In this document: in pieces, positions 27,726-36,625 of the stretch
Position numbering within the stretch: the first letter of the stretch is position 1
Layout of the letters: each line of letters begins with the position of its first letter
The notes under the pieces: generated by a model
Seen by the model: the letters and a program-made list of their open reading frames with translations, nothing else
What the model was told of the DNA's origin: nothing
Database searches by the model: none
Translations under genes and position numbers: made by a program
Origin: Bacteroidota bacterium
GTDB lineage: Bacteria; Bacteroidota; Bacteroidia; NS11-12g; UBA955
DNA: 43,577 nt
NCBI GenBank assembly: GCA_030833525.1
Contig: JAURGZ010000016.1
Coordinates: 1-43,577 of the forward strand
Reading direction: 5' to 3'

Positions 27726-28655
27726 TCAATGTCCTTGACGGCATTGAGCCACATCTTCGGCGATTTGGGCCGATAGCGCTTCCAAATTATCAAAACGCTT
27801 TTCAGGGCGAATGTATTGTGTGATGTGAAATTCCAGGTGCTGGCCGTACAAGTCTCCCTGGAAATCCAACAAATGCGCCTCTACGCTGAGTCCCCGGCCT
27901 TCAATGGTGGGTCGTATGCCTATGTTCATGACCAGTGTGTAAGGCTGGTTTTGGTACTCGCAATACCCTGCGTAAACCCCATAGGGAGGTATGAGTTTGT
28001 GCATCTCGTTGAGCTCGATGTTGGCGGTTGGGAATCCCAATTTGCGGCCGAGTTGCAGCCCTTTGATGACAATGCCTGAAAGGGAATAGGGTTCGCCCAG
28101 CAAGGAGTTTGCAACGTCCATGTGCCCTTCTTGCAAGGCCTTTCGAATGCGGCTGCTGCTCACGGCAATGGCTTCGATTTCAGAAGCGGGTATTTGCGAT
28201 ACGACAAAGCCGGCTCGGTTGCCGATGGAGGCGAGTTCGGCCAGTCCTCCCGCTCGGTTCTTGCCAAAGCGGTGATCATAGCCCACGACCATTTCTTTGA
28301 CGCGAAGCCGGGCCAATATCACATCGTGTATGTAGGCGGCGGGTTCCAGTTCAGAGAGGGCTTGATCGAAGGGGAGGACCCAGATGTAATCGATGCCTTG
28401 CTGAAAAATGCGGCGGCTTTTTTCTTCCAGGTTGTTGAGCAGTTGAACGGGTTTGTCAGGCTGTTGAACCACATGCCTCGGATGCGGATAAAAAGTCAAC
28501 AAGACACTTTTTCGCTGGGAAGAGCGGGCCCGGTTGACGACCGACTGCAACACATGTTGATGACCCAAATGGACCCCGTCGAAGGTGCCTTGGGTTAGCA
28601 CAACCTCCTCCAGGGGGAAGGGGGCGTTCAGGCCTTGCAACAAGATTCCGCTCAT
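27726..28655 (-). CDS. ribF: Bifunctional riboflavin kinase/FAD synthetase
   Basis: A 309-residue cytoplasmic enzyme that phosphorylates riboflavin to FMN and adenylates FMN to FAD. The N-terminal nucleotidyltransferase domain carries TQGTFDGVHLGHQ (about residues 21-33) and SSSRIRKAL (about 176-184). The C-terminal riboflavin kinase domain carries GRKLGFPTANI (about 212-222) and the PPYGVYAG and RPTIEG blocks. Length is typical. It lies 54 bases upstream of gldA on the same strand and is divergent from porQ with 76 bases between starts. It could be transcribed into the gld genes, but a separate -7 element precedes gldA. Confidence 0.95.
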   Translation of the reverse strand: MSGILLQGLNAPFPLEEVVLTQGTFDGVHLGHQHVLQSVVNRARSSQRKSVLLTFYPHPRHVVQQPDKPVQLLNNLEEKSRRIFQQGIDYIWVLPFDQALSELEPAAYIHDVILARLRVKEMVVGYDHRFGKNRAGGLAELASIGNRAGFVVSQIPASEIEAIAVSSSRIRKALQEGHMDVANSLLGEPYSLSGIVIKGLQLGRKLGFPTANIELNEMHKLIPPYGVYAGYCEYQNQPYTLVMNIGIRPTIEGRGLSVEAHLLDFQGDLYGQHLEFHITQYIRPEKRFDNLEALSAQIAEDVAQCRQGH

Positions 28656-28663
28656 GAAGGCTG

Positions 28664-28671
28664 CAAATTTC
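28664..28671 (-). promoter_or_regulatory. Possible -7 element for ribF
   Basis: GAAATTTG on the minus strand matches TAnnTTTG except the first base and ends eight bases before the ribF ATG. It lies in the 76-base divergent region shared with porQ. Confidence 0.35.
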
Positions 28672-28719
28672 GCTATTTATATCGGGGATTTGCAGGGCAT
28701 TCAGACCTTTTTTTGGTTG

Positions 28720-28727
28720 TACATTTG
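28720..28727 (+). promoter_or_regulatory. -7 promoter element of porQ
   Basis: TACATTTG is an exact TAnnTTTG match ending four bases before the porQ ATG, so the transcript would start at about the first codon. A TTG at a 27-base spacing upstream is too far to be convincing. Confidence 0.5.
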
Positions 28728-28731
28728 AAGC

Positions 28732-29802
28732 ATGTACCGGTGGGCGTTTTGGGCACTGACACTTGGCTTATACTCGGGAGCGCATGCTCAAACGGGAGGC
28801 TCGGGTGTATTTTCCATTCTCAATCAAGCGGCCGATTCGCGCACCATGGCCTGGGGCTCCTACATGCTTTCGCATCCAGACGGCGATCCCTTGTTGTCCA
28901 ATTCCAACCCTGCTTTGCTTCGCGAAGGAGATGCCCGTGTAGGGGGGCTGTGCTATGGGCATCTGTACCCCGCGGTCTTAGAAGGATCTGCCATCAGCCA
29001 AGCGTCTGCGGCCTATGCCCTCCAATTTCCCAAAGCCCCGGCGTGGACCTATAGCATGCAGGTGCGCTACATCGACTATGGGGTCATGGATGCCTATGAC
29101 CCTGGTGGAAATGCCCTGGGCACCGTGTCGGCAAACGAATCTCAAATAGGGGTGGTAGCCGCTCGGTCCTTGCAGCGGTTCCCCCAATGGAGAATGGGTT
29201 TTCAAAGCGGGGTCGTATACAGCGTTTTAGGCCCCTATGTTTCAAACGGCTGGTACAACCATGCAGGATTGTATTACCAGCGACCTGATTCGGTGTTGCA
29301 ATTTGGCATTGCGGCCCGAAACATAGGAACCACGCTAGTGAGTTACCGCGATGCCGGCAAGGAGCCCTTGCCCTTTCAGATGCACGCGGGCGTTACTTTT
29401 AAACCTGTTCACATGCCCTTTCGATTTCAGTTTGTCTGGCACGATTTGCAGCGCTGGGATTTGACATACGACCAATTCCTGGATGGTGGGGGCCAAATTG
29501 ATTTGAACGGGAATCCCGTGGTGGCCCAGCCCGCCTCATTCGCTGAAAAGGCCATGCGTCACCTGAGTTTCGGGACAGAATTGGTCACCGGGCCCTTCGG
29601 CGCCGTCTTGTTTGGGTACGACCACCAACGCCGCATGGAAATGAGCAGCGACATTCGCCGGGGTACTGCCGGTTTCAGTTGGGGGCTGCGTTTTCGCGTA
29701 TCTAAGTTTCGCTTGACCTATTCATCGGCTTCGTACTTCCCATCGCAAAACTCCAATTTACTGAGCATTACCATCAATCCTGCCTTATTCTCCAAGCCTT
29801 GA
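28732..29802 (+). CDS. porQ: Type IX secretion system protein PorQ
   Basis: A 356-residue outer-membrane beta-barrel protein of the PorV/PorQ family. PorQ ties PorZ to the outer membrane in the complex that receives and anchors type IX cargo. A signal peptide (to about SGAHAQ, residue 20) is followed by the family start GVFSILNQAADSRTMAWG and the NPALL block (about 59-63), then regular barrel strands to LLSITINPALFSKP. Adjacency to cmk, as in Porphyromonas gingivalis, supports PorQ over PorV or PorP. It is divergent from the ribF-gld-spr-porZ genes, so PorQ and PorZ are encoded on opposite strands of one locus. The stop TGA overlaps the cmk start. Confidence 0.87.
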   Translation: MYRWAFWALTLGLYSGAHAQTGGSGVFSILNQAADSRTMAWGSYMLSHPDGDPLLSNSNPALLREGDARVGGLCYGHLYPAVLEGSAISQASAAYALQFPKAPAWTYSMQVRYIDYGVMDAYDPGGNALGTVSANESQIGVVAARSLQRFPQWRMGFQSGVVYSVLGPYVSNGWYNHAGLYYQRPDSVLQFGIAARNIGTTLVSYRDAGKEPLPFQMHAGVTFKPVHMPFRFQFVWHDLQRWDLTYDQFLDGGGQIDLNGNPVVAQPASFAEKAMRHLSFGTELVTGPFGAVLFGYDHQRRMEMSSDIRRGTAGFSWGLRFRVSKFRLTYSSASYFPSQNSNLLSITINPALFSKP

Positions 29803-30479
29803 AAATCAACATAGCCATAGATGGGTACAGCAGCTGCGGTAAAGGCACCTTGGCGAAGGCCTTGGCGGCCAAGCTTGAGTACCGTTTCATTGACAGCGGT
29901 GCCATGTATAGAGGGGTTACCCTGGCTGCCTTGAGGGCGGGCTTGGATATGCGGCAGGAACAGCCACTGCTGGATATGCTGCCTAACGTTGAGTTGGAAT
30001 TTGCAGCTCATGCGGGCCGGCAGAATGAGTTGTTTCTGAACGGCAGTTGGGTAGAAGAGGAGATTCGCAAGCCCCAAGTGGCGGCTCATGTTTCTTGGGT
30101 GGCTAGCCTGCCCGCTGTTCGTGAGCGTTTGGTTGCCGAGCAACGTCGAATGGGTCTGCACAAAGGCATCGTGATGGATGGGCGGGACATTGGTACGGTG
30201 GTATTCCCAGACGCCGAGCTGAAAATTTTCATGACCGCGAGACCCGAGGTGCGGGCTCAAAGACGGTTCGATGAGTCCCAGAAGAAAGGCATTGAGGTCA
30301 GCTTCCAAGAGGTGTTTGACAATTTGCAAGAACGCGATCGCATCGATTCATCTCGGGACCACAGTCCTTTGACCTTGACCGATGATTATCGGGTTTTGGA
30401 TAATTCAGATTTAAACCCCACACAGCAATTGGAATTGGCCCTTTCCTGGGTTGATGCCATTTTGGTCAACCTTCGTTGA
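29799..30479 (+). CDS. cmk: (d)CMP kinase
   Basis: A 226-residue cytoplasmic kinase that converts CMP and dCMP to diphosphates using ATP. The P-loop GYSSCGKGT is at residues 9-17, with FIDSGAMYRG and DGRDIGTVVFPDA blocks further on and the lid region RFDESQKKG. All are typical of Cmk. The start is TTG, whose last two bases form the porQ TGA stop (TTGA overlap); no ATG exists before the P-loop, so this weak start is forced. Translation therefore probably depends on ribosomes finishing porQ. The enzyme itself is a housekeeping protein with no known secretion role. Confidence 0.93.
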   Translation: MKINIAIDGYSSCGKGTLAKALAAKLEYRFIDSGAMYRGVTLAALRAGLDMRQEQPLLDMLPNVELEFAAHAGRQNELFLNGSWVEEEIRKPQVAAHVSWVASLPAVRERLVAEQRRMGLHKGIVMDGRDIGTVVFPDAELKIFMTARPEVRAQRRFDESQKKGIEVSFQEVFDNLQERDRIDSSRDHSPLTLTDDYRVLDNSDLNPTQQLELALSWVDAILVNLR

Positions 30480-30539
30480 TATTTTGCGCATAACCTCATG
30501 CTGCATAAGGCGAACTTCGCAGCACTTTAGAAAAGAGTT

Positions 30540-31304
30540 ATGGCAAGAAAACGCATAGTCGCTGGCAATTGGAAAATGAACAAGAGTTTGGAGGAAAGCC
30601 AAGCCTTGATTACAGAAATTCGTGGAATGGTGCGCGATGAGCACCGCGGTCAGAGCAAGGTGGTTTTGTTTCCAACCTTCCTAGCTATTCCTTCGGCTAC
30701 TCGTTTGCTCGAAGGAACGGGTATTGGTTTGGGTGCCCAAAATTGCCATTGGGAAGAAAGTGGCGCCTACACGGGCGAGCTAAGCGCTTCTATGCTTCAG
30801 CGGGTTGGAGCTCAATATGTATTGGTGGGTCACAGCGAGCGCCGTCAATATTTCGGTGAAACCAATGAGACCTGCGCCCAAAAAATCAAGTCAGTGATTC
30901 GCCAGGGCATGACAGCTGTGTACTGCGTGGGTGAAACCTTGAGTCAGCGCGAAGACAAATCCTTCTTCGCCGTGATTGAAAAGCAAATCTCAGAAGGTTT
31001 GTTTGGCCTGGATCGCAAAGAATTTGGTCAAGTGGTCATTGCCTATGAGCCTGTTTGGGCCATTGGTACGGGTCTGAACGCCAGCCCCAGTCAAGCGGAA
31101 GAAATACACGCGCACATTCGCCGCCTGGTCGCTCATCAGTATTCACAAGAAATAGCCGATGACACCAGCATTTTGTATGGAGGTAGTGTGAAGCCTGACA
31201 ATGCCCAAGAACTGTTCATGTGCCCCAACATTGACGGGGGCCTAATTGGAGGAGCTAGTTTGAAGGCTCGTGATTTTATAGATATCGCCAAGGCCCTGCG
31301 ATAA
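30540..31304 (+). CDS. tpiA: Triose-phosphate isomerase
   Basis: A 254-residue cytoplasmic TIM-barrel enzyme interconverting dihydroxyacetone phosphate and glyceraldehyde-3-phosphate in glycolysis. Catalytic residues are all present: Lys12 in GNWKMNK, His98 in VGHSERR, and Glu170 in AYEPVWAIGTG. The phosphate-binding loops LYGGSVKPDN and GLIGGASL are intact. Length is standard. It follows cmk by 60 bases; that gap holds only a short ATGCTGCAT palindrome and no exact promoter element, so co-transcription with porQ-cmk is possible. Confidence 0.97.
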   Translation: MARKRIVAGNWKMNKSLEESQALITEIRGMVRDEHRGQSKVVLFPTFLAIPSATRLLEGTGIGLGAQNCHWEESGAYTGELSASMLQRVGAQYVLVGHSERRQYFGETNETCAQKIKSVIRQGMTAVYCVGETLSQREDKSFFAVIEKQISEGLFGLDRKEFGQVVIAYEPVWAIGTGLNASPSQAEEIHAHIRRLVAHQYSQEIADDTSILYGGSVKPDNAQELFMCPNIDGGLIGGASLKARDFIDIAKALR

Positions 31305-31341
31305 TTCAGGGTTTGGCGCGTTATTTGAGTAGGTGCGCACA

Positions 31342-34300
31342 ATGGTTCTACGAGCATTGAGATTAGGGTTCTTCGCACTGGCCTTTTGGGTCAGTTCTTT
31401 ACAGGCTCAGCAAATTCGCAGTTTTTCGAGCGATCCTTTGGTATTCATTGCCGAGTTCGAAACCTTCATCTCTCGAGCTGAAGACCGTGACTTGAACAAA
31501 GATTTCGGGGTATTCAAGGAGAGTTGGGAGATGGGGAAATTCACTCCTACCCAGCAGAAGTTTATCATCGATATCTCCAACCAAATGCTGGCCGAAGAAA
31601 TGTCGGTTCAGCCCCATTTTCAATATTTCTTGGGCTCGCTGGCGGCCTTTTTTGAGCACCATTTGCCCGATCGAAATTTGCAGCAATGGCAGCAGGTCAC
31701 CAGCAGCTTATTGGGTTCCAGCAATACCGAATACCTGGCATTTCTGAAGACTTCCCAAGACCTGTTTGCCAACAATGTATTGTATCGTTCCAGCACCAAA
31801 ACCTGGAAGGCCGATACCGCCAACTTTGACATCCTCTATCGAAATGGGGCCATCGCCATTGGATTTGATGAGGTAGATTTGATCTGCCAAGGGCCCATCG
31901 ATCGAATGGTGGTCAAAGGAGCCAAGGGGGCTTACTTTCCCGGCGATAAAGTCTGGAGGGGTGAAAAAGGGCAGGCCGACTTCAGCCGAGTGCTGAAAAA
32001 CGAAGCGGCCTGGGTAGATTTCAAACGCCACCAAATTGACTTTGAGATCGCCTCTTACCGCATCGATACGGTTCAATTGAATTACAGCCGCTTCTTCGCT
32101 TCACCCATTTCAGGTTCATTCATCGATAAACTTTCGGCTGCTACTGATTCCTTGCGAGTGCAGTCTGAGGGGTATCCCAAATTCACCTCGTTTCAAAACG
32201 ATTTGTCCATTCGCGGCATTGTCGGGGAGAATTCCACCTTCGTGGGTGGTTTTTCCATACAGGGCAAGGCCATCAACACGGCTACCACAGACGGCAAACC
32301 CACGATCATCCAGGTTCAATACAAGAACAAAGACGCGGTGACGCTGACCGCGCAGTCCTTTAAAATTCAAGACGGGGTGGCCGGTTCGAACAACTGCTCC
32401 TTCGTACTCCATTTGGACAGTGGAAAGACGATCTCACATCCCAACGTGGGGGTGAACTTTTTATTTGCCGAGAATCAATTGACCATCAACCGCGGTGAGC
32501 AGGGTTTGCAAAGGGTCCCCTTTGCCGATAACATGCACAACATGTCGATCGATGTGCAACAGGTTCGCTGGAAAGTGGACGGTCCATTTGTCGATTTTGA
32601 TAACGTGAACAACGACCGCGAAGCGCGGTTTGAAAGCAACGACTTTTTCAAAGACATTTTGTACTTGCGCCAGCAAGGGGCATTGAAGACCAATCCGCTG
32701 CAAGACATTTATGCCTACTATTTGAAATTCAACCGCAAGAGCAAGTCTTTGACCTTTGCCCTTGACGACTACGCCGCATTTTTGGGTACCGAAGCCAAGC
32801 ACTTGGAATCGCCCTTCATCGATTTGCATGACCGCGGATTCATCACCTATCATCCCGAAGTAGACAGCGCCACGATTGAAATGCGTCTGTTCAAATGGGT
32901 TCAGTCCCACCAAAAGCTGCGCGACTACGACGTCATTCGTTTGTCGAGTGTCATTGCCGGTCGACCCAATGCAACCTTGAATCTGCTCAGTTATGAAATG
33001 AACATCGAGGGGGTTCAAAAGTTCTACTTCTCTGATTCACAGAACGTGATCGTTCTGCCTAAAGAACAGCAGGTGGTGCTGGAGAAAAACCGAACCATGC
33101 GCTTCGGGGGCATGGTGCGCGCGGGGCGATTCGACTTTTACGGAAAGGGCTTCACCTTCAATTACGATCGATTTGAGGTAGACTTGCCCAACATTGATTC
33201 CATGCGCATGTATTTCCCTGATAAGGAAACCAAGCGTTTGGTCCCCATTCGGTCGGTACTGAGTAACATTTACGGAACCCTTTACATTGACAAACCGACC
33301 AATAAATCAGGATTGATCGACTATCCTGAATATCCCATTTTCGTATCCAAAAAAGGGGGAGATATCTTGTACAATCAGCCCTACAACCACAATGGGGCTT
33401 ATCTGGCAGAGAAATTCAAGTTCACGGTTGACCCATTCACCATCGACAGTTTGGATAATTTCACCATCGATGGATTGCGCTTTGATGGTATGTTTTACAG
33501 CAGCGGGATCGTGCCCGATTTCCGTCATTACGTGACCATTCAGCCCGATTACTCCTTGGGTTTTGTCACGCGTACTCCCACCGGAGGATACCCCCTGTAC
33601 AAGGGAAAAGGCAAGGGTGAGTTTACCATGAATTTGTCGCAGCAAGGCTTTTTCGGAGATGCGGGATACATCGATTACCAAACCAGCCGCAGCACCTTCG
33701 ACAGAACTTTGTTTCTGTTGGATCAAGCCAGTGGCCAACTCAATACCTATGATTTGGCCCAAAGCGGCAAATACCCAGAGATCCACGCCCTGCGTTCTGA
33801 GTTGCTTTGGAAACCCTACGATGACCAATACAACGTGACCAGCCAGAGCATTCCGCATCGCGTATTTTCTGTGGGTCATGACTTCAAAGGGACTTTGACC
33901 CAGAGCCCGGTGAATGTGAAAGGGAATGGTTTGTTGCAATGGGATGCGGCGACCTTCGCCTCCAAGGAGATGGTGTTCGGTCCAATGAAGAGCACGGCTG
34001 CTGTGGCTTCTTTAGACATATATGCCGCCGATTCTAGCCAAAAGGTGTTCCAAACCAGCGACATCAAAGGCACCATGGATTTTGCCATGCGCATGGGCAC
34101 CTTCTCTTCGAATCAGCCCAACGCCTACACCGACTTCACTTACAACATGTTCAAGACCAATCTCAGCGATTACGTCTGGGACATGAACAAGAAGACCATC
34201 GATGCGATACAGGGGGCTAGCTTTCGCGGGGTTCGTCCCAACATTGAGACGGGGCAATTGGAGCCAGGTACTGATTTCGTTTCTACCAATCCGACGCAAG

Positions 34301-35766
34301 ATTCGCTGCGTTTCGAATCCAAAAAAGCCACCTACAGCCTGACTGATTATACCCTGAAAGTGTCGACCATTCCCCATGTTGACATTGCCGATTCGCGCAT
34401 GTATTTGGCCGATGGAAAATTGACCATTCGCAAGAACGCCGACATCGATGAGGTCGATAGCGCGCGCATTGTGGCCACTCGCAAGAGTCAGTTGCACAGC
34501 ATTTACAAAGCCCATTTGAAGATCTATGGGCGCAATAAAATTCGGGGCAAGGCCTATTATCAGTACGTCAATAAGAAGGGTGATAAGCAAGAGTTCTTCC
34601 TAGACAGTGTAATCGTAAACCGAGACAAGCAAGTCGAAGGGGTGGGCTACATTGCCGAAGAACGCGGCTTTACCTTGGATACCAAAATTGGCTACAAAGG
34701 CTTTGCTCAAGTGATTTCTGTAGAGCCCTTGATTCGATTTACGGGTTACGTAAAACCCTTGCACACCTTTAAGAATGTGCTGCCCAGTGAGTGGTTGAAA
34801 TTCAGCGGTCGGGTCAACCCCAAAGATGTGGTCATTCCCTTGTACGATCCCCGTGATAAGTTGAATAAAAAGCAATACGTGGGTTTGTTCTTGGCCAGCG
34901 ATTCCAGTCATGTGTATCCCCTTATGTTCTCATGGAAACGTCGTTACAGCGATCCTGCCGTGACCAGCGATACGGGAATTCTGTATTGGGATGACGCCAC
35001 GAGCAGCTTCATGATTGGCGATTCAGCACGCTTGCGGGCCGGAGCCCCCAAAGGTTCTTTCATTCAATTCAACGAATCCAACCACAGCATTCATGCCGAA
35101 GGGCCTTTGGAATTCGGGTTGGAAACCGAGAATGTGCGCATGGTCAATGCCGGTGTGGCCGATTTGAAACCTGGCGATTCGAGCTTCAGCTTCAACATGA
35201 GTTTGATGCTCGACTTCCCGATGCACAAAGATTACATGGCGGGTTTGCTGCGTTTGATGGAAACCAATTCACTGCCCAACGCTAACCTCAACAACCCTGC
35301 TTTCAAAGCCGATTTGCTGGAAATGATGGAAAATCCCAAGACGGTGAAGTCGGCGGTTGAACGTTTGGACTTCGATGGAACCCTGGTGTGCAAAGATGAG
35401 TTGGCCTACACATTCGTCATCAGCGATGCTGATTTTCGCTGGGATTCCCGCATGCGGGGCATGTGGTGCAGCGACGACATTACCTTGGCCGCCGCCGGAG
35501 GAGTTTCGCTGGGCAAACGCGTTTCGGCTACCATGATGCTGGAACACAAGCGCAGCGGTGAGAATTTGCACCTGTATTTGGATTTGGGCTCAGGTGAGTT
35601 TTTCTATGTCAACCTGACCAAGACCATCGCCTATATCTACTGCAACAATGCCGATATGAAAATGCTATTGGCAGAAACGGCAGATAAAATCAAGGCTGAC
35701 AATTTCTACATCAGACCCACGACCGAGCGAAACGTTGAACGCTTCTTGCGCCGAATTGGAGATTGA
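31342..35766 (+). CDS. Very large exported beta-rich protein of unknown function
   Basis: A protein of about 1,474 residues that I do not recognise. A signal peptide (MVLRALRLGFFALAFWVSSLQAQ) is followed by a roughly 120-residue helical segment. More than 1,200 residues of short alternating strands with recurrent phrases such as IDSLDNFTIDGLRFDG, GTLYIDKPTNKSG and RVNPKDVVIPLYDPRDK follow. There is no lipobox, no later membrane helix and no C-terminal sorting domain; it ends VERFLRRIGD. The pattern resembles repeated OstA/AsmA-like strands of periplasm-spanning groove proteins, but that is a guess. A GTG three codons earlier is an alternative start. It lies 37 bases after tpiA. The last codons and stop are part of an imperfect tandem duplication. 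Confidence 0.85.
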   Translation: MVLRALRLGFFALAFWVSSLQAQQIRSFSSDPLVFIAEFETFISRAEDRDLNKDFGVFKESWEMGKFTPTQQKFIIDISNQMLAEEMSVQPHFQYFLGSLAAFFEHHLPDRNLQQWQQVTSSLLGSSNTEYLAFLKTSQDLFANNVLYRSSTKTWKADTANFDILYRNGAIAIGFDEVDLICQGPIDRMVVKGAKGAYFPGDKVWRGEKGQADFSRVLKNEAAWVDFKRHQIDFEIASYRIDTVQLNYSRFFASPISGSFIDKLSAATDSLRVQSEGYPKFTSFQNDLSIRGIVGENSTFVGGFSIQGKAINTATTDGKPTIIQVQYKNKDAVTLTAQSFKIQDGVAGSNNCSFVLHLDSGKTISHPNVGVNFLFAENQLTINRGEQGLQRVPFADNMHNMSIDVQQVRWKVDGPFVDFDNVNNDREARFESNDFFKDILYLRQQGALKTNPLQDIYAYYLKFNRKSKSLTFALDDYAAFLGTEAKHLESPFIDLHDRGFITYHPEVDSATIEMRLFKWVQSHQKLRDYDVIRLSSVIAGRPNATLNLLSYEMNIEGVQKFYFSDSQNVIVLPKEQQVVLEKNRTMRFGGMVRAGRFDFYGKGFTFNYDRFEVDLPNIDSMRMYFPDKETKRLVPIRSVLSNIYGTLYIDKPTNKSGLIDYPEYPIFVSKKGGDILYNQPYNHNGAYLAEKFKFTVDPFTIDSLDNFTIDGLRFDGMFYSSGIVPDFRHYVTIQPDYSLGFVTRTPTGGYPLYKGKGKGEFTMNLSQQGFFGDAGYIDYQTSRSTFDRTLFLLDQASGQLNTYDLAQSGKYPEIHALRSELLWKPYDDQYNVTSQSIPHRVFSVGHDFKGTLTQSPVNVKGNGLLQWDAATFASKEMVFGPMKSTAAVASLDIYAADSSQKVFQTSDIKGTMDFAMRMGTFSSNQPNAYTDFTYNMFKTNLSDYVWDMNKKTIDAIQGASFRGVRPNIETGQLEPGTDFVSTNPTQDSLRFESKKATYSLTDYTLKVSTIPHVDIADSRMYLADGKLTIRKNADIDEVDSARIVATRKSQLHSIYKAHLKIYGRNKIRGKAYYQYVNKKGDKQEFFLDSVIVNRDKQVEGVGYIAEERGFTLDTKIGYKGFAQVISVEPLIRFTGYVKPLHTFKNVLPSEWLKFSGRVNPKDVVIPLYDPRDKLNKKQYVGLFLASDSSHVYPLMFSWKRRYSDPAVTSDTGILYWDDATSSFMIGDSARLRAGAPKGSFIQFNESNHSIHAEGPLEFGLETENVRMVNAGVADLKPGDSSFSFNMSLMLDFPMHKDYMAGLLRLMETNSLPNANLNNPAFKADLLEMMENPKTVKSAVERLDFDGTLVCKDELAYTFVISDADFRWDSRMRGMWCSDDITLAAAGGVSLGKRVSATMMLEHKRSGENLHLYLDLGSGEFFYVNLTKTIAYIYCNNADMKMLLAETADKIKADNFYIRPTTERNVERFLRRIGD

Positions 35767-35781
35767 GGCAGGCTTGGTAGT
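35734..35781 (+). repeat. Tandem duplication, first copy (over the gene's stop codon)
   Basis: This 48-base unit covers the last codons of the large exported protein (VERFLRRIGD), its TGA stop and 15 bases beyond. It is repeated at 35797-35844 with five mismatches and a period of 63 bases. Confidence 0.85.
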
Positions 35782-35796
35782 TGATCCTATTTTACT

Positions 35797-35844
35797 GTTG
35801 AACGCATATTGCGTCGAATTGGAGATTGAGGCAGGCCTGGCAGT
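35797..35844 (+). repeat. Tandem duplication, second copy (non-coding)
   Basis: Second copy of the unit at 35734-35781. Read in the same frame it would encode VERILRRIGD and a TGA stop, so it preserves the end of the protein as a relic. One of the three mismatches inside its coding part is silent. Confidence 0.85.
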
Positions 35845-35896
35845 GTGGATACTGCTTTTCTTTTCAATGGGCATGCTGAGGCCCTGAGAAGCCCGG

Positions 35897-36622
35897 TCAA
35901 TAAACCAAGTGACTCAGGCTTAATCCTTGGGGAGGGACGCTGTTTCCCGCTTCGCTTCGCTGTTCTCGGGCCAAAATAGCGGGCAGTTCAGCGGCTGAAA
36001 TTTTGCCCATGCCGACTTCTAGGAGCGTGCCTACAGTGGCTCTCACCATGTTTCGCAAAAAGCGATCGGCGCGCATGCGAAATTCCAGTCCTTGAGGAGT
36101 TTGGATCCATTGGGCTTCGCGAACTTCGCAGTAGGGATTTCCCTTGGGGATCTCGCCTTTGCAAAAGGAGGCAAAACTCTGCTTGCCAATCAAGTGCGTG
36201 CAGGCTTCGTTCATGGAACGTACATTCAGTTCATAGGGGAAGTACCAGCTGTTGCGGGCCAGGAAAGGGTCTTTCTGCTGGTGCATGCGGTACGTGTATC
36301 CCCGTTCAAGGCAGGAAAATCGCGCATGAAAGTCAGCGGCACAAGGCTCCCATTGCTGTATGGCAATCGAAAGGGGTAGCAGCTTGTTCAATCGATAGGC
36401 CAGGTCAGTTGGAGTCTTATCGGGTAGGTCGGCATGGGCGCAGTAGCGCTGCGCATGCACGCCGGCATCGGTTCGACCGCAGCCCACCACTTCGATGGGG
36501 GCTTGGCACAAACGACTCAAGTGGGTTTCGATTTCCCCTTGAACACTGGGGGCATTGTCTTGGCGTTGCCAACCCGAAAAATCGGTTCCATCGTAAGACA
36601 AGTCGATTCGAACCCGCGGCAT
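35897..36622 (-). CDS. truA: tRNA pseudouridine(38-40) synthase TruA
   Basis: A 241-residue cytoplasmic enzyme that converts uridines 38-40 of the tRNA anticodon arm to pseudouridine. The catalytic aspartate is Asp52 in GCGRTDAGVHA. The N-terminal block IDLSYDGTDFSGWQRQ and the C-terminal FLRNMVRATVGTLLEVG block are typical. Length is normal. The start follows the thiolase stop by three bases, so both are probably one transcript. The 130 bases downstream, facing the large exported gene, hold the second duplication copy but no clear terminator. Confidence 0.96.
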   Translation of the reverse strand: MPRVRIDLSYDGTDFSGWQRQDNAPSVQGEIETHLSRLCQAPIEVVGCGRTDAGVHAQRYCAHADLPDKTPTDLAYRLNKLLPLSIAIQQWEPCAADFHARFSCLERGYTYRMHQQKDPFLARNSWYFPYELNVRSMNEACTHLIGKQSFASFCKGEIPKGNPYCEVREAQWIQTPQGLEFRMRADRFLRNMVRATVGTLLEVGMGKISAAELPAILAREQRSEAGNSVPPQGLSLSHLVY

Positions 36623-36625
36623 GGG

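Noticed and set aside
35846-35896. Intrinsic terminator between the large exported gene and truA
   Set aside because: Only short, imperfect GC pairing and no U-run adjacent to a stem on either strand.
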